Source of the DNA: Limnohabitans parvus II-B4
Lineage (GTDB): Bacteria; Pseudomonadota; Gammaproteobacteria; Burkholderiales; Burkholderiaceae_C
Length of the DNA stretch: 64,000 nucleotides
Assembly (NCBI RefSeq): GCF_003063455.1
Contig: NZ_NESN01000002.1
Span: forward strand, 620,001-684,000
Reading direction: 5' to 3'
Shown: positions 18,630-30,191 of the stretch, piece by piece
How the letters are laid out: the number at the start of each line of letters is the position of its first letter
How positions within the stretch are numbered: the first letter of the stretch is position 1
The notes under the pieces: model-generated
What the model saw: only the letters and a program-made list of their open reading frames with translations
Told to the model about the DNA's origin: nothing
The model's database searches: none
Made by a program: the position numbers and the translations under genes

Positions 18630-19072
18630 GCGTGCACCTCGGTCCGCAGCGCACGTTCAAACAACTGCTCCAGCTCCAGCCTGACCGCCAGCTTCAGGTG
18701 ATCCGAGGTGGCACTGATGAATTGTTTGCGGTCAAACGTGGTGCGCAGACGCACCACATGGGCGGCCTCAGGCAAGCGATCGCCAAAGCGTTCGCTCACG
18801 TTATAGATCTGGCGCTTGATGGCATTGCGGGTCACCGCACGGCGAGCCCAGCGTTTGGGCACCATGGCGCCCAGCCAAACGTCGAACAAGTCAAAAAGGG
18901 CCTGCTCCGGTGAAGGTGCAGGCCCGGCTTGTTCGGCGGGAGCCGAGGGCTTGTCTGTGGGGTGGGTCAATTTCAGTCGGTGCAACGCAAAATGCGCTGT
19001 GCGCGAGACTGTGCCACCCGCCAGGGCGGCCTGAAATTGTGGGCGTGTTTTCAAACGCTGCACGATGGCCAA
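18626..19072 (-). CDS. rnpA: Ribonuclease P protein component
   Basis: This protein of up to 148 residues assists the RNase P RNA in tRNA 5' processing. The RNR motif RRAVTRNAIKRQI (about 77-89) is clear. It is longer than E. coli RnpA (119) because of an insert of about 20 residues rich in Pro and Ala (about 39-56). The codon at 19072 is TTG; GTG at 19063 is the main alternative. It follows rpmH as is usual. Confidence 0.92.
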   Translation of the reverse strand: MAIVQRLKTRPQFQAALAGGTVSRTAHFALHRLKLTHPTDKPSAPAEQAGPAPSPEQALFDLFDVWLGAMVPKRWARRAVTRNAIKRQIYNVSERFGDRLPEAAHVVRLRTTFDRKQFISATSDHLKLAVRLELEQLFERALRTEVHA

Positions 19073-19130
19073 ACCCTGGAATCAACCGCCCGCAGTGGCG
19101 TCAGGCCACAGCCAGACGGTTGAAAAGGCA

Positions 19131-19265
19131 TTAGACAGCCAGACGCTTGCGGCCTTTGGCGCGGCGTGCGTTGATCACGGCACGGCCACCACGGGTTTTC
19201 ATGCGAACCAGAAAGCCGTGTGTACGGGCGCGACGTGTTTTGGATGGTTGATAGGTGCGTTTCAT
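19131..19265 (-). CDS. rpmH: 50S ribosomal protein L34
   Basis: This 44-residue basic protein ([20 protein letters not shown]...) is the canonical bL34. The ATG at 19265 gives the universal length; upstream in-frame sequence reaches into the origin region and is discarded. It is the first gene of the leftward operon and is divergent from dnaA. Confidence 0.97.
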   Translation of the reverse strand: MKRTYQPSKTRRARTHGFLVRMKTRGGRAVINARRAKGRKRLAV

Positions 19266-19507
19266 AACTCTTCCTTTGTGCCCAATGCCATGAATCAGCG
19301 TTGGGCGAAACCCAAGATTATCGCAAACTTTCGGGGCATCGGCAAATAAACCCTCATTTAAGACATCCGGGTACCTCCTGAGGCAAACCAGATCGATGTG
19401 GTTTATGATGGCCGCTCGAATGAGTTCCGGCATGTGGATAAGCTCTTGATAAGCTCCATTTCACTACCGTAGTTCTTGTCAACTGTCCACAAAAAAACAA
19501 ATACAAC
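19266..19507. other. Candidate chromosomal origin region (rpmH-dnaA intergenic)
   Basis: This 242-bp gap between divergent rpmH and dnaA is a common origin location in Burkholderiales. It contains one perfect DnaA box (19433-19441, TTATCCACA on the minus strand) and a weaker one, CTGTCCACA (19483-19491). TTATCGCAA near 19318 is a poor match. Box density is low, so it could be mainly the dnaA/rpmH promoter region. The dnaA-dnaN gap (20909-21059) shows no perfect box. Confidence 0.5.
19433..19441 (-). promoter_or_regulatory. DnaA box
   Basis: TGTGGATAA on the plus strand is the perfect complement of TTATCCACA. It lies 66 bp before dnaA and could serve origin firing and dnaA autoregulation. Confidence 0.75.
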
Positions 19508-20908
19508 ATGACCGAGGGACTCCCCCCAGAATTTCAGGCCGATGCAGGCCACTCGCTGTGGCAAGCCTGCGTGGACGAACTGTCCCGCGAGCTGCCCGAA
19601 CAGCAGTTCAACACCTGGATCAAGCCCCTGACCGCACAGATCTCGGAAGACCAGCAGCGCCTCACCTTGTTTGTGGCCAACCGCTTCAAACTCGACTGGA
19701 TCCGGGCCCAATATGCGGGCCGACTGGCCACCATGCTCGAAAGCCTGCAAGGCCATCCAGTTCAAATAGAGTTAGTGATCACTCCGCGCGATAGCGCCGT
19801 CAAGACTGTGCGTCAGTCCACGCCATCGTCGATGGAAAACGTGCCCGAGTCGATCGATTTGCCTGACGAACCCGCTGCCAACACCTTCCGCAGTCGGCTC
19901 AACACCGCCCTGACTTTCGACAACCTCGTCGAGGGCACGGCCAACCGCATGGCACGTGCGGCAGCCATGCACGTGTCCGGCTCGCCTGGGCATTTGTACA
20001 ACCCCTTGTTCATCTATGGTGGCGTGGGTTTGGGCAAGACCCACCTGATGCACGCCATCGGCAACAAACTGCTGGCCGACCGGCCCGAAGCCAAAGTTTT
20101 GTACATCCACGCCGAACAGTTTGTGTCGGATGTGGTTAAAGCCTACCAACGCAAGACCTTTGACGAGTTCAAGCACCACTACCATTCGCTCGATCTGCTG
20201 CTGATCGACGACGTGCAGTTCTTTGCCAACAAAGACCGCACCCAAGAAGAATTCTTCAACGCCTTTGAAGCCTTGCTGGCCAAAAAGTCGCACATCGTCA
20301 TGACCAGCGACACCTACCCCAAGGGCCTGGCTGACATCCATGAGCGCTTGGTCTCGCGCTTCGATTCGGGCCTGACGGTGGCCATGGAGCCGCCTGAACT
20401 CGAAATGCGCGTGGCGATCCTGATCAACAAAGCCATCAGCGAAGGCAGTGAAATGCCTGAAGAAGTGGCGTTTTTCGTGGCCAAAAACGTGCGCTCCAAC
20501 GTGCGTGAGCTCGAAGGCGCGCTGCGCAAAATCCTGGCCTATTCGCGCTTTAACCAGAAGGAAATCTCCATCCAGCTGGCCCGCGACGCCCTGCGCGATC
20601 TGCTGTCTATCCAGAACCGCCAGATCAGCGTCGAAAACATCCAAAAAACGGTGGCCGACTACTACAAGATCAAGGTCGCCGACATGTATAGCAAAAAGCG
20701 CCCGGCCAGCATTGCCCGCCCGCGCCAGATCGCCATGTACCTGGCCAAGGAAATGACCCAAAAGAGCCTGCCCGAGATCGGCGAGCTGTTTGGCGGGCGC
20801 GACCACACCACCGTGCTGCACGCCGTGCGCAAGATCAACGCCGAGCGCCTGCAGCTGACCGAACTCAACCAGCAGCTGCACGTACTCGAGCAGACCCTCA
20901 AGGGCTGA
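19508..20908 (+). CDS. dnaA: Chromosomal replication initiator DnaA
   Basis: This 466-residue initiator has an N-terminal DnaB/DiaA-interaction domain I (about 1-85), a linker, an AAA+ domain (Walker [11 protein letters not shown] near 172, Walker [11 protein letters not shown] near 235) and the C-terminal box-binding helix-turn-helix with [15 protein letters not shown]. It binds DnaA boxes and opens the origin. It starts the dnaA-dnaN-gyrB run. Confidence 0.98.
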   Translation: MTEGLPPEFQADAGHSLWQACVDELSRELPEQQFNTWIKPLTAQISEDQQRLTLFVANRFKLDWIRAQYAGRLATMLESLQGHPVQIELVITPRDSAVKTVRQSTPSSMENVPESIDLPDEPAANTFRSRLNTALTFDNLVEGTANRMARAAAMHVSGSPGHLYNPLFIYGGVGLGKTHLMHAIGNKLLADRPEAKVLYIHAEQFVSDVVKAYQRKTFDEFKHHYHSLDLLLIDDVQFFANKDRTQEEFFNAFEALLAKKSHIVMTSDTYPKGLADIHERLVSRFDSGLTVAMEPPELEMRVAILINKAISEGSEMPEEVAFFVAKNVRSNVRELEGALRKILAYSRFNQKEISIQLARDALRDLLSIQNRQISVENIQKTVADYYKIKVADMYSKKRPASIARPRQIAMYLAKEMTQKSLPEIGELFGGRDHTTVLHAVRKINAERLQLTELNQQLHVLEQTLKG

Positions 20909-21059
20909 AACCGCATGAGCCTGCGCTTGCCCCCTGTTTTAAGTGCTTTGACCCGTCTGGAGGCCGTTTTGCGGTCAAAAAACAGCGAAAATGCACGTTG
21001 TTGTCAAAGTTGTGCGCAGCCTCAGGCTGTTGCGTGAAAATCACAAAAGGTAGACACCC

Positions 21060-24856
<3,797 letters not shown>

Positions 24857-24889
24857 TCGATCTTGTAGCCGTACCCATAAGCTGAGAAA

Positions 24890-24925
24890 AAGGGGCCCAT
24901 AAGTTGAAAAACTTATGGGCCCCTT
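24890..24925. terminator. Strong hairpin terminator after gyrB
   Basis: AAGGGGCCCATAAGTT and AACTTATGGGCCCCTT form a perfect 16-bp stem with a GAAA-type loop, followed by GCTTT. It marks the end of the dnaA-dnaN-gyrB run and the left edge of the accessory stretch. Confidence 0.85.
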
Positions 24926-24999
24926 GCTTTGGTGCGCCCAATGTGGCCTTGTGTGCTTGCTAAAAGTGCAGCAAAATGACTTTGACTGATTTCCTTTAA

Positions 25000-25068
25000 G
25001 GAAGCAATTGATTGCAACTTGCTTCCAATTAGGCTATCATTAAAATCAAATTAACCAGCCTATAGGCT
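25000..25068 (+). promoter_or_regulatory. Promoter and operator-like palindromes of the mobile mystery A gene
   Basis: TTGCAA (25012-25017) and TATCAT (25035-25040) are spaced 17 bp, a good sigma-70 promoter. It is overlapped by the inverted repeat GGAAGCAA / TTGCTTCC (25000-25026). A second palindrome, AGCCTATAGGCT (25057-25068), lies just before the ATG. Autoregulation by the HTH protein is inferred. Confidence 0.55.
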
Positions 25069-25072
25069 AGCA

Positions 25073-25534
25073 ATGTCTTCTGAACTGAACCAGCTTCGAC
25101 TCGAACAAGTGCAGTCCGCCCTTTCCGGCTACGCGGACTTGGTGAAGCGGCAGCCACCGTCTCGGGGATGGCTGAAGCTCATCCGAGAAGCCCTAGGTCG
25201 AACGGAACGCCAGCAGGCTGAGCGGCTGGGCGTCTCGGGGGCGACGCTGCACAAGTCCGAACAGTCCGAAGCGGATGACCGCATCTCGCTCGGACAACTG
25301 CGCAAACTTGCTGATGGACTGGATTGCGAACTGGTCTACGCACTGGTTCCCAGACGCCCGCTCACGGACGTGGTTCAGGAACGCGCTCGCACCATCGCGA
25401 TGGAAGAGGTCGCAAGCGTGGCCCACACCATGGGTCTTGAAGACCAGCGCCCCAGCGCAGAACGGCTTCGGAAACAGGTGGAACGCAGGACCGAAGAATT
25501 GCTTCGCGGCCGTTGGTCAAAACTATGGCGATAG
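25073..25534 (+). CDS. Mobile mystery protein A (HTH regulator)
   Basis: This 153-residue protein resembles the mobile mystery protein A family. It has an N-terminal MSSELNQLRLEQVQSALSGY block, then an XRE-type HTH (about 38-95; QQAERLGVSGATLHKSEQSEADDRISLGQLRKLADGLDCELVYALVP) and a helical tail. The family normally lies directly before a Fic-domain partner (protein B) and has been noted on mobile elements; it may act as the antitoxin or repressor of that partner. Here the partner is only a fragment. Its stop (TAG at 25532) overlaps the relic's former start region. Confidence 0.75.
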   Translation: MSSELNQLRLEQVQSALSGYADLVKRQPPSRGWLKLIREALGRTERQQAERLGVSGATLHKSEQSEADDRISLGQLRKLADGLDCELVYALVPRRPLTDVVQERARTIAMEEVASVAHTMGLEDQRPSAERLRKQVERRTEELLRGRWSKLWR

Positions 25535-25544
25535 TCCGGGATGA

Positions 25545-25778
25545 GCAGGAAACTTTCACCGCGATCTGGTCTGGATTCACCCCTTCCCCAATGGCAATGG
25601 ACGACATCCACGCATGATGGCCGACGCATTGTTGAGAAGCCTTGGCCAAACTGCGTTCACATGGGGAAGCGGCGGCAGTCTGGTTGCCGCCAACGATGTT
25701 CGGGCACGGTACCTGGCAGCCCTGCGAGCTGCAGACCAAGGTGACTACCAGCTTCTGCTTGCGTTTGTCCGCAGTTGA
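25545..25778 (+). pseudogene. Remnant of mobile mystery protein B (Fic domain)
   Basis: The plus-strand frame starting after the TGA at 25542 reads NFHRDLVWIHPFPNGNGRHP... and ends ...DQGDYQLLLAFVRS-stop at 25778. HPFPNGNGR is the Fic catalytic motif. The fragment has no start codon and lacks the N-terminal half of the roughly 200-residue family. An ATG overlapping the protein A stop (25525) is in another frame, so a frame-changing deletion has joined the gene's start to its C-terminal half. Confidence 0.75.
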
Positions 25779-25814
25779 GCCTGTGAGCCGTGCCTGCAAA
25801 TCTAGCCCCGCAAA

Positions 25815-26162
25815 TTACCCCACCGCCGCGTCAAGCCCAAACACAATGCTCATGGGCCTGCTGCCCTGGTGCGACTGGTAGCGCACCCGGCCGTGGTACG
25901 TGAAGGGTGCGGCCTTGCCGACAGCCAGCTTGGTGTCGCGCACAAAGAGATGGATGTCGATGCCTAAAGCGGCGTGGCGGATGATTTCGTCGCCGCGTTT
26001 GCTGGTCGGGTCGGTGGCGTTCTGGCTTTGCCAGTGAAAGTGCGTGTCATCGATCCAGTGGTCCATGTACTTATGCGCGTCAGCCCGCCCTTGCTTGTTG
26101 AGCGTGACCAGCAGAATGTGCGCCTTTTTCTGGGCCAACACCACATGGCCAACTGAGAACAT
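25815..26162 (-). pseudogene. DUF3427-domain C-terminal remnant
   Basis: The 115 residues read HILLVTLNKQG..., DDTHFHWQSQNATDPTSKRG..., IHLFVRDTK and YQSHQGSRPMSIVFGLD. The pattern FHWQSQN...LFVR...S-H-x-GSRPMSI matches my recollection of DUF3427, the C-terminal module of large helicase/nuclease proteins in defence loci. The rest of such a protein is missing upstream, so this is probably a truncated relic, though a small expressed ORF cannot be excluded. Confidence 0.6.
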
Positions 26163-26264
26163 TTCGTTGCTAACTCAGGTGGTTGAGCATCAAGCTGGCA
26201 TCCTGAATCATCATCAATCCGTTTAAGATCATCTCAATTTAAAAATAAGTACTTTAGGTAACGC

Positions 26265-28253
26265 GTGCAATATTCCAATCGTTCCTTCTATTCGGCACAC
26301 ATCAAGCAATTTGTGACATCAGACCCCAACTTGGTGCTGGGTGTCTTGACTGAGAACAGTGGTTTTTCCATCGAGACAACCCAGCGCGATGCATGGCGTT
26401 CACAGATACAAATTCTTCAGAAAGAACTGAAACCGTTCACAGGCCGCGGCACGGTTTTCTTTGAGTTCATCGTGCCGCGTATGGGCAAACGCATCGACGT
26501 GCTGGCATTGATCGACCACGCCATTTTTGTCATCGAGTTCAAGGTCGGTGAATCGCTGTTTAACCGTGCAGCGGTGGATCAGGTTTGGGACTACGCACTC
26601 GACCTCAAAAACTTTCACGAGACCAGCCACCACTGCGTGATCGCACCCATCTTGATCGCCACACAAACACAAGGCACGCGCGGTTAGATCGTCACCAGCC
26701 ACCACAACGACGGTGTGCTTTTCCCCATCAACACATCACCCGCCTTCTTGGCCACCACCATCGAAGATGTGTTGGCCTTTTCGTCGGGCGCCCAACTGGA
26801 CGCTGCCGCTTGGGCCAACGGTCGTTACCGTCCCACCCCTACCATCATCGAAGCCGCGTCCGCGCTTTACGGCAACCACTCGGTAGCCGAACTCTCGCGC
26901 AACGATGCGGGTGAAAAGAATTTGGCGCAAACCTCGGTTGCTATTGCGCAGCTGATCCAAGATTCAAAACAACGAAAGCAAAAGGCCATCTGTTTTGTGA
27001 CGGGTGTTCCCGGCGCGGGCAAAACCTTGGTGGGCTTGGACATCGCCACCAAACACATGGACGCCGAGAGCGATTTGCACAGCGTGTACCTATCGGGCAA
27101 TGGCCCTTTGGTGGCCATCCTGCGTGAAGCCTTGGTGCGCGATGAAGTGGCGCGAAAGAAAGCCGTGGGCCAAAAGTTGCGCAAAGGCGAAGCCAGAAAA
27201 GCCGTTGAAGCCTTCATTCAAAACGTCCACCATTTCCGCGATGCGTATTTGTCGGACGAGCGGCCACCAGTGGATCACGTGGTCATTTTTGATGAAGCGC
27301 AACGCGCTTGGACGCTGGAACAAACCACCCAGTTCATGGCGCGCAAAAAGGGCTACCCAGACTTCAACCGCTCTGAGCCCGACTTCTTGATTTCTTGCCT
27401 TGACCGTCACCCCGACTGGGCGGTGGTCGTGTGTTTGGTGGGCGGTGGCCAAGAGATCAACACGGGTGAGGCGGGCATTGGCGAGTGGCTCAAGGCCATT
27501 CACGAGCACTACCCCGATTGGGCGGTGCACATCTCGCCGCACCTTCAAGACTCAGAGTACGGTGCAAACGAAGCGCTGACGCAGCTGAAGTCACGAGACA
27601 ACGTTCACCACAACGACGATCTGCATTTGTCGGTGTCCATGCGATCCTTCCGCGCAGAGCATGTGTCCACCTTTGTGAAGCATTTGTTGGACCGTCGTAC
27701 CGATTTGGCTCAAGCCATGTTCCAAGACGTTCAGGCGCGCTACCCGATCGTAGTGACACGCGATTTGGACAAGGCCAAGCGCTGGCTGCCCGACAAAGCC
27801 CGCGGCAGCGAGCGTTTCGGCATGGTGGTTTCTTCGCAAGCTGTTCGCCTGCGCCCACACGCCATCGACGTTCGTTCACCCATGGACCCCATCCATTGGT
27901 TTTTGGACGATCGCGATGACGTTCGATCTTCTTTTTATTTGGAAGACGTAGCCACCGAGTTTCACGTTCAAGGACTTGAGCTCGACTGGGCTTGTGTGGT
28001 CTGGGATGCCGACTTGCGCTTTGGCGAAGTCGACTGGGAATACCGTTCGTTTGTGGGCAACAAATGGCAAAAAATACACCTGGCTCATCGCCAGATGTAT
28101 TTGAAGAATGCCTATCGGGTCTTGCTCACCCGCGCTCGACAAGGCATGGTGATCGTGATCCCACCCGGGGACCCTGAAGATCCCACAAGAGATCCGGCTT
28201 TTTACGACCCTATTTTTGGTTATTTGACCTCTCTTGGAATTCAAGTTATCTAA
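26265..28253 (+). pseudogene. Predicted nuclease-helicase (DUF2075-like), interrupted by an in-frame TAG
   Basis: One frame of 662 codons starting at GTG 26265 is cut by a single TAG at 26685-26687. The first part (140 residues) has RIDVLALIDHAIFVIEFKVGE, a D-x(n)-ExK pattern of a PD-(D/E)xK nuclease. The second part holds Walker [14 protein letters not shown], Walker [12 protein letters not shown] and a C-terminal superfamily-1-type motif [15 protein letters not shown], as in DUF2075 proteins. AGGT precedes the GTG start. No ribosome-binding site was found for a restart at GTG 26715. It may be a recent pseudogene of a defence enzyme, a read-through gene, or a sequencing error. Confidence 0.7.
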
Positions 28254-28258
28254 AGAGT

Positions 28259-28690
28259 TTATGGACTGCACTCGCCGCTAAAGGGTTCCTTGAGTTTGGC
28301 TTGTCTGCGCAAATCGTTGGGGCGGGTGTTTTGCCGGAAGGTGTCGGGTGGCCTGAAGCATTCTTCGGGCTTCACCATGTAGACCGTCCAATCGCCGTAC
28401 AGCTTGCCGTCAAAGCAGAGCAGGTCACCGTTGATGGCCAAGTCCATGAGCGTGTCGTGGGTGCCTGTGAACAGTTGGGCATCTGTGGGGCTGACAAATT
28501 CCACATTGACCGAGCAGGCGTAGGTGGTGTGAAAGTACCGGAGCGGCCCAATAGCCGGGCCATCAAAGCCCCAGCCGTGCATGGCTTGGTTGGGCGTGTC
28601 GCGGCCATGAAACAAGCCCAGATACAAGCCGGGCTTGCTGGGGCGAACGCCATAAACAGGCGTGGTGCTTGGGTCTGTTGCGGGGTGCAT
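28259..28690 (-). CDS. Hypothetical protein
   Basis: This 143-residue protein is of no family I recognise. The start at 28690 (MHPATDPST) is chosen because GGAGG lies 5 nt upstream; an in-frame ATG 24 nt earlier lacks one. The sequence is soluble and rich in aromatic residues (GLYLGLFHGRDTP, GWGFDGPAIGPLRYFHTTYACSV, DLAINGDLLCFDGKLYGDWTVYMV), with no TM segment. It ends 5 bp from the helicase stop, convergent to it. Confidence 0.6.
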   Translation of the reverse strand: MHPATDPSTTPVYGVRPSKPGLYLGLFHGRDTPNQAMHGWGFDGPAIGPLRYFHTTYACSVNVEFVSPTDAQLFTGTHDTLMDLAINGDLLCFDGKLYGDWTVYMVKPEECFRPPDTFRQNTRPNDLRRQAKLKEPFSGECSP

Positions 28691-28823
28691 GTTGCCTCCA
28701 TGTGGGTGAGGCAATCAGCTTAAGAAATTGGTGCGGCTTGGTGTACCAGGGCTTTGCCTGGGTGCGGTGGGTTGTTCATTAGCTCGGTGGTTGACGGCTA
28801 GAACCACGGCCCGTTTGACCTTA

Positions 28824-28840
28824 TTGGCATAATATGCCAA
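28824..28840. promoter_or_regulatory. Palindromic operator before the parDE pair
   Basis: TTGGCATAATATGCCAA has 8-bp arms around one central base and lies 26 bp before the antitoxin ATG. Ribbon-helix-helix antitoxins bind such sites to repress their own operon. TTGACC (28815-28820) just upstream may be a -35, but no well-spaced -10 was found. Confidence 0.6.
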
Positions 28841-28865
28841 CTCTGTTTCAACAAGGAGCCCTCCC

Positions 28866-29147
28866 ATGCCCACCCGAAATGTCGTGCTGACGGATCACCA
28901 AGCAGCGTTGGTCGAGCAGCTGGTCCAAAGTGGCCGCTACCAAAATGCCAGCGAAGTTCTGCGTGAGGGGCTGCGCATGGTGGAGCAGCGAGACGCCGAG
29001 GACGCTTATCGACTAGCGGCTTTGCGAAAAGCAGCCCAAGAGGGCATTGCGGATATCGACGCGGGGCGTTTCAAGACTTTTGAATCCAAGCAAGGCTTGC
29101 GCGATCACATGCAGGGCATTGCAGCCAAAGTGCGCACTGTCCAATGA
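28866..29147 (+). CDS. parD: ParD-like type II antitoxin (ribbon-helix-helix)
   Basis: This 93-residue protein begins TRNVVLTDHQAALVEQLVQSGRYQNASEVLREGLRMVEQRDAED, the classic ParD/CC2985 RHH and dimer region. The C-terminal tail would wrap the toxin. AAGGAG precedes the ATG. Its stop overlaps the parE ATG by 4 bp, giving translational coupling. Confidence 0.85.
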   Translation: MPTRNVVLTDHQAALVEQLVQSGRYQNASEVLREGLRMVEQRDAEDAYRLAALRKAAQEGIADIDAGRFKTFESKQGLRDHMQGIAAKVRTVQ

Positions 29148-29476
29148 GTGCGGTATGGGCAGTTCGGTTGGCAGAAAAGGCCGAGCACGATTTGCTTGAC
29201 GCGCTTGTGTGGACAACCGATCAGTTCGGTGCACTTCAGGCGGATGACTATCTTGAGACGCTGACGCTTGCATTGGAGGCGCTGACCGATGGCCCCAACA
29301 TTGTGGGCAGCAAAGTGCGCGACGATATCGGGCTGGGTATCCGCACACTGCATGTCGCACGACTGGGCAGAAAAGGCCGCCATTTGGTGGTTTTCAGGTT
29401 GGCGGACGGACAAGTTATCGATGTCATCCGCTTGCTGCATGACAGCATGGATTTGGCCAAGCATTTGCCGGATTGA
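29144..29476 (+). CDS. parE: ParE/RelE-superfamily toxin
   Basis: This 110-residue protein (VRLAEKAEHDLLDALVWTTDQFGALQADDYLETL..., IRTLHVARLGRKGRHLVVFRLADGQVIDVIRLLHDSMD) fits the ParE fold and C-terminal VIRILH-type strand. ParE members poison gyrase, while RelE members cut mRNA; the ParD partner argues for ParE. It lies about 4.3 kb from gyrB. Confidence 0.82.
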   Translation: MSAVWAVRLAEKAEHDLLDALVWTTDQFGALQADDYLETLTLALEALTDGPNIVGSKVRDDIGLGIRTLHVARLGRKGRHLVVFRLADGQVIDVIRLLHDSMDLAKHLPD

Positions 29477-29503
29477 ATGGCGACTGTTGATGTCGGGTGA
29501 CGA

Positions 29504-30184
29504 TCAATCCAGCCCATCCACCGCCATCACCCCCCGCAGTCCCACCCCAAAGCTCTGAAACCCTTGCCCGTCCCAGTGGGCGCTGCTGTCGATGTTGTCG
29601 TGTTGGTGGCCGTGCACCGTCATGCGCACGCCCATGCGGCGGGCCAGTGAGTCCAGTTCTTTGAATCCGTGGTCGTGGTAGCCGGGCGCTTCGTGGGTGA
29701 TGAGGATGTCGGCTTGTTGCGTGGCCAGTTGTTCCACCTCGTCGGGGTAGATGGTGGACCAGTGCTTGATGTGCACGCTGCCTTGCCAGCGGTCTTGGCG
29801 CGGCGTCACTCGGGCGTGCGCTTCGCGGTTGCGAAACTTGGGCGCTTGCTGGTCTTTGGGGTACCACACCGCACCGCGAAACACGCCGCCCAGCCCGGCG
29901 ATGCGCGTGCCGCAGGGCAGCGTGACGACGCGGCCGTGCAGCTGCCGCTCGCTCACCTCAGGGTGCCACACGTTGCCGAAGTTGCCTGCATGGTCGGTGT
30001 CATGGTTGCCGTGGATGAACCAGACGTGCTCCCAAATCGCCTCCAGCTCGATGTGAAGCGGCTGTGCCGGTTCCAGATCGCCCAGCAGGATCACGGCGCG
30101 GGCGCGGGTTTGCTCAGCCGCATCGAGGATGTGCTGCCATTGGCCATGCGGGTCGCCGCAGAAGAGGATGGGGCCGGGGTGCAT
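29504..30184 (-). CDS. Calcineurin-like metallophosphoesterase
   Basis: This 226-residue protein carries the full set of metallophosphoesterase motifs: GDPHGQ (10-15), GDLE (about 35), GNHD (about 59-62), THEAPG and GHQH. It probably hydrolyses a phosphate ester with two metal ions; the substrate is unknown. It lies 7 bp downstream of the fic gene on the same strand, so the two may be co-transcribed. Confidence 0.8.
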   Translation of the reverse strand: MHPGPILFCGDPHGQWQHILDAAEQTRARAVILLGDLEPAQPLHIELEAIWEHVWFIHGNHDTDHAGNFGNVWHPEVSERQLHGRVVTLPCGTRIAGLGGVFRGAVWYPKDQQAPKFRNREAHARVTPRQDRWQGSVHIKHWSTIYPDEVEQLATQQADILITHEAPGYHDHGFKELDSLARRMGVRMTVHGHQHDNIDSSAHWDGQGFQSFGVGLRGVMAVDGLD

Positions 30185-30191
30185 GGGGTGA

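Noticed and set aside
26715..28253. Helicase half as an independent gene from GTG 26715
   Set aside because: No ribosome-binding site is seen, and the frame continues cleanly upstream past the single TAG.
28801..28860. Clear sigma-70 promoter for parDE from TTGACC plus TAATAT
   Set aside because: The spacing between the two elements is only about 9 bp, so only the palindrome is kept.
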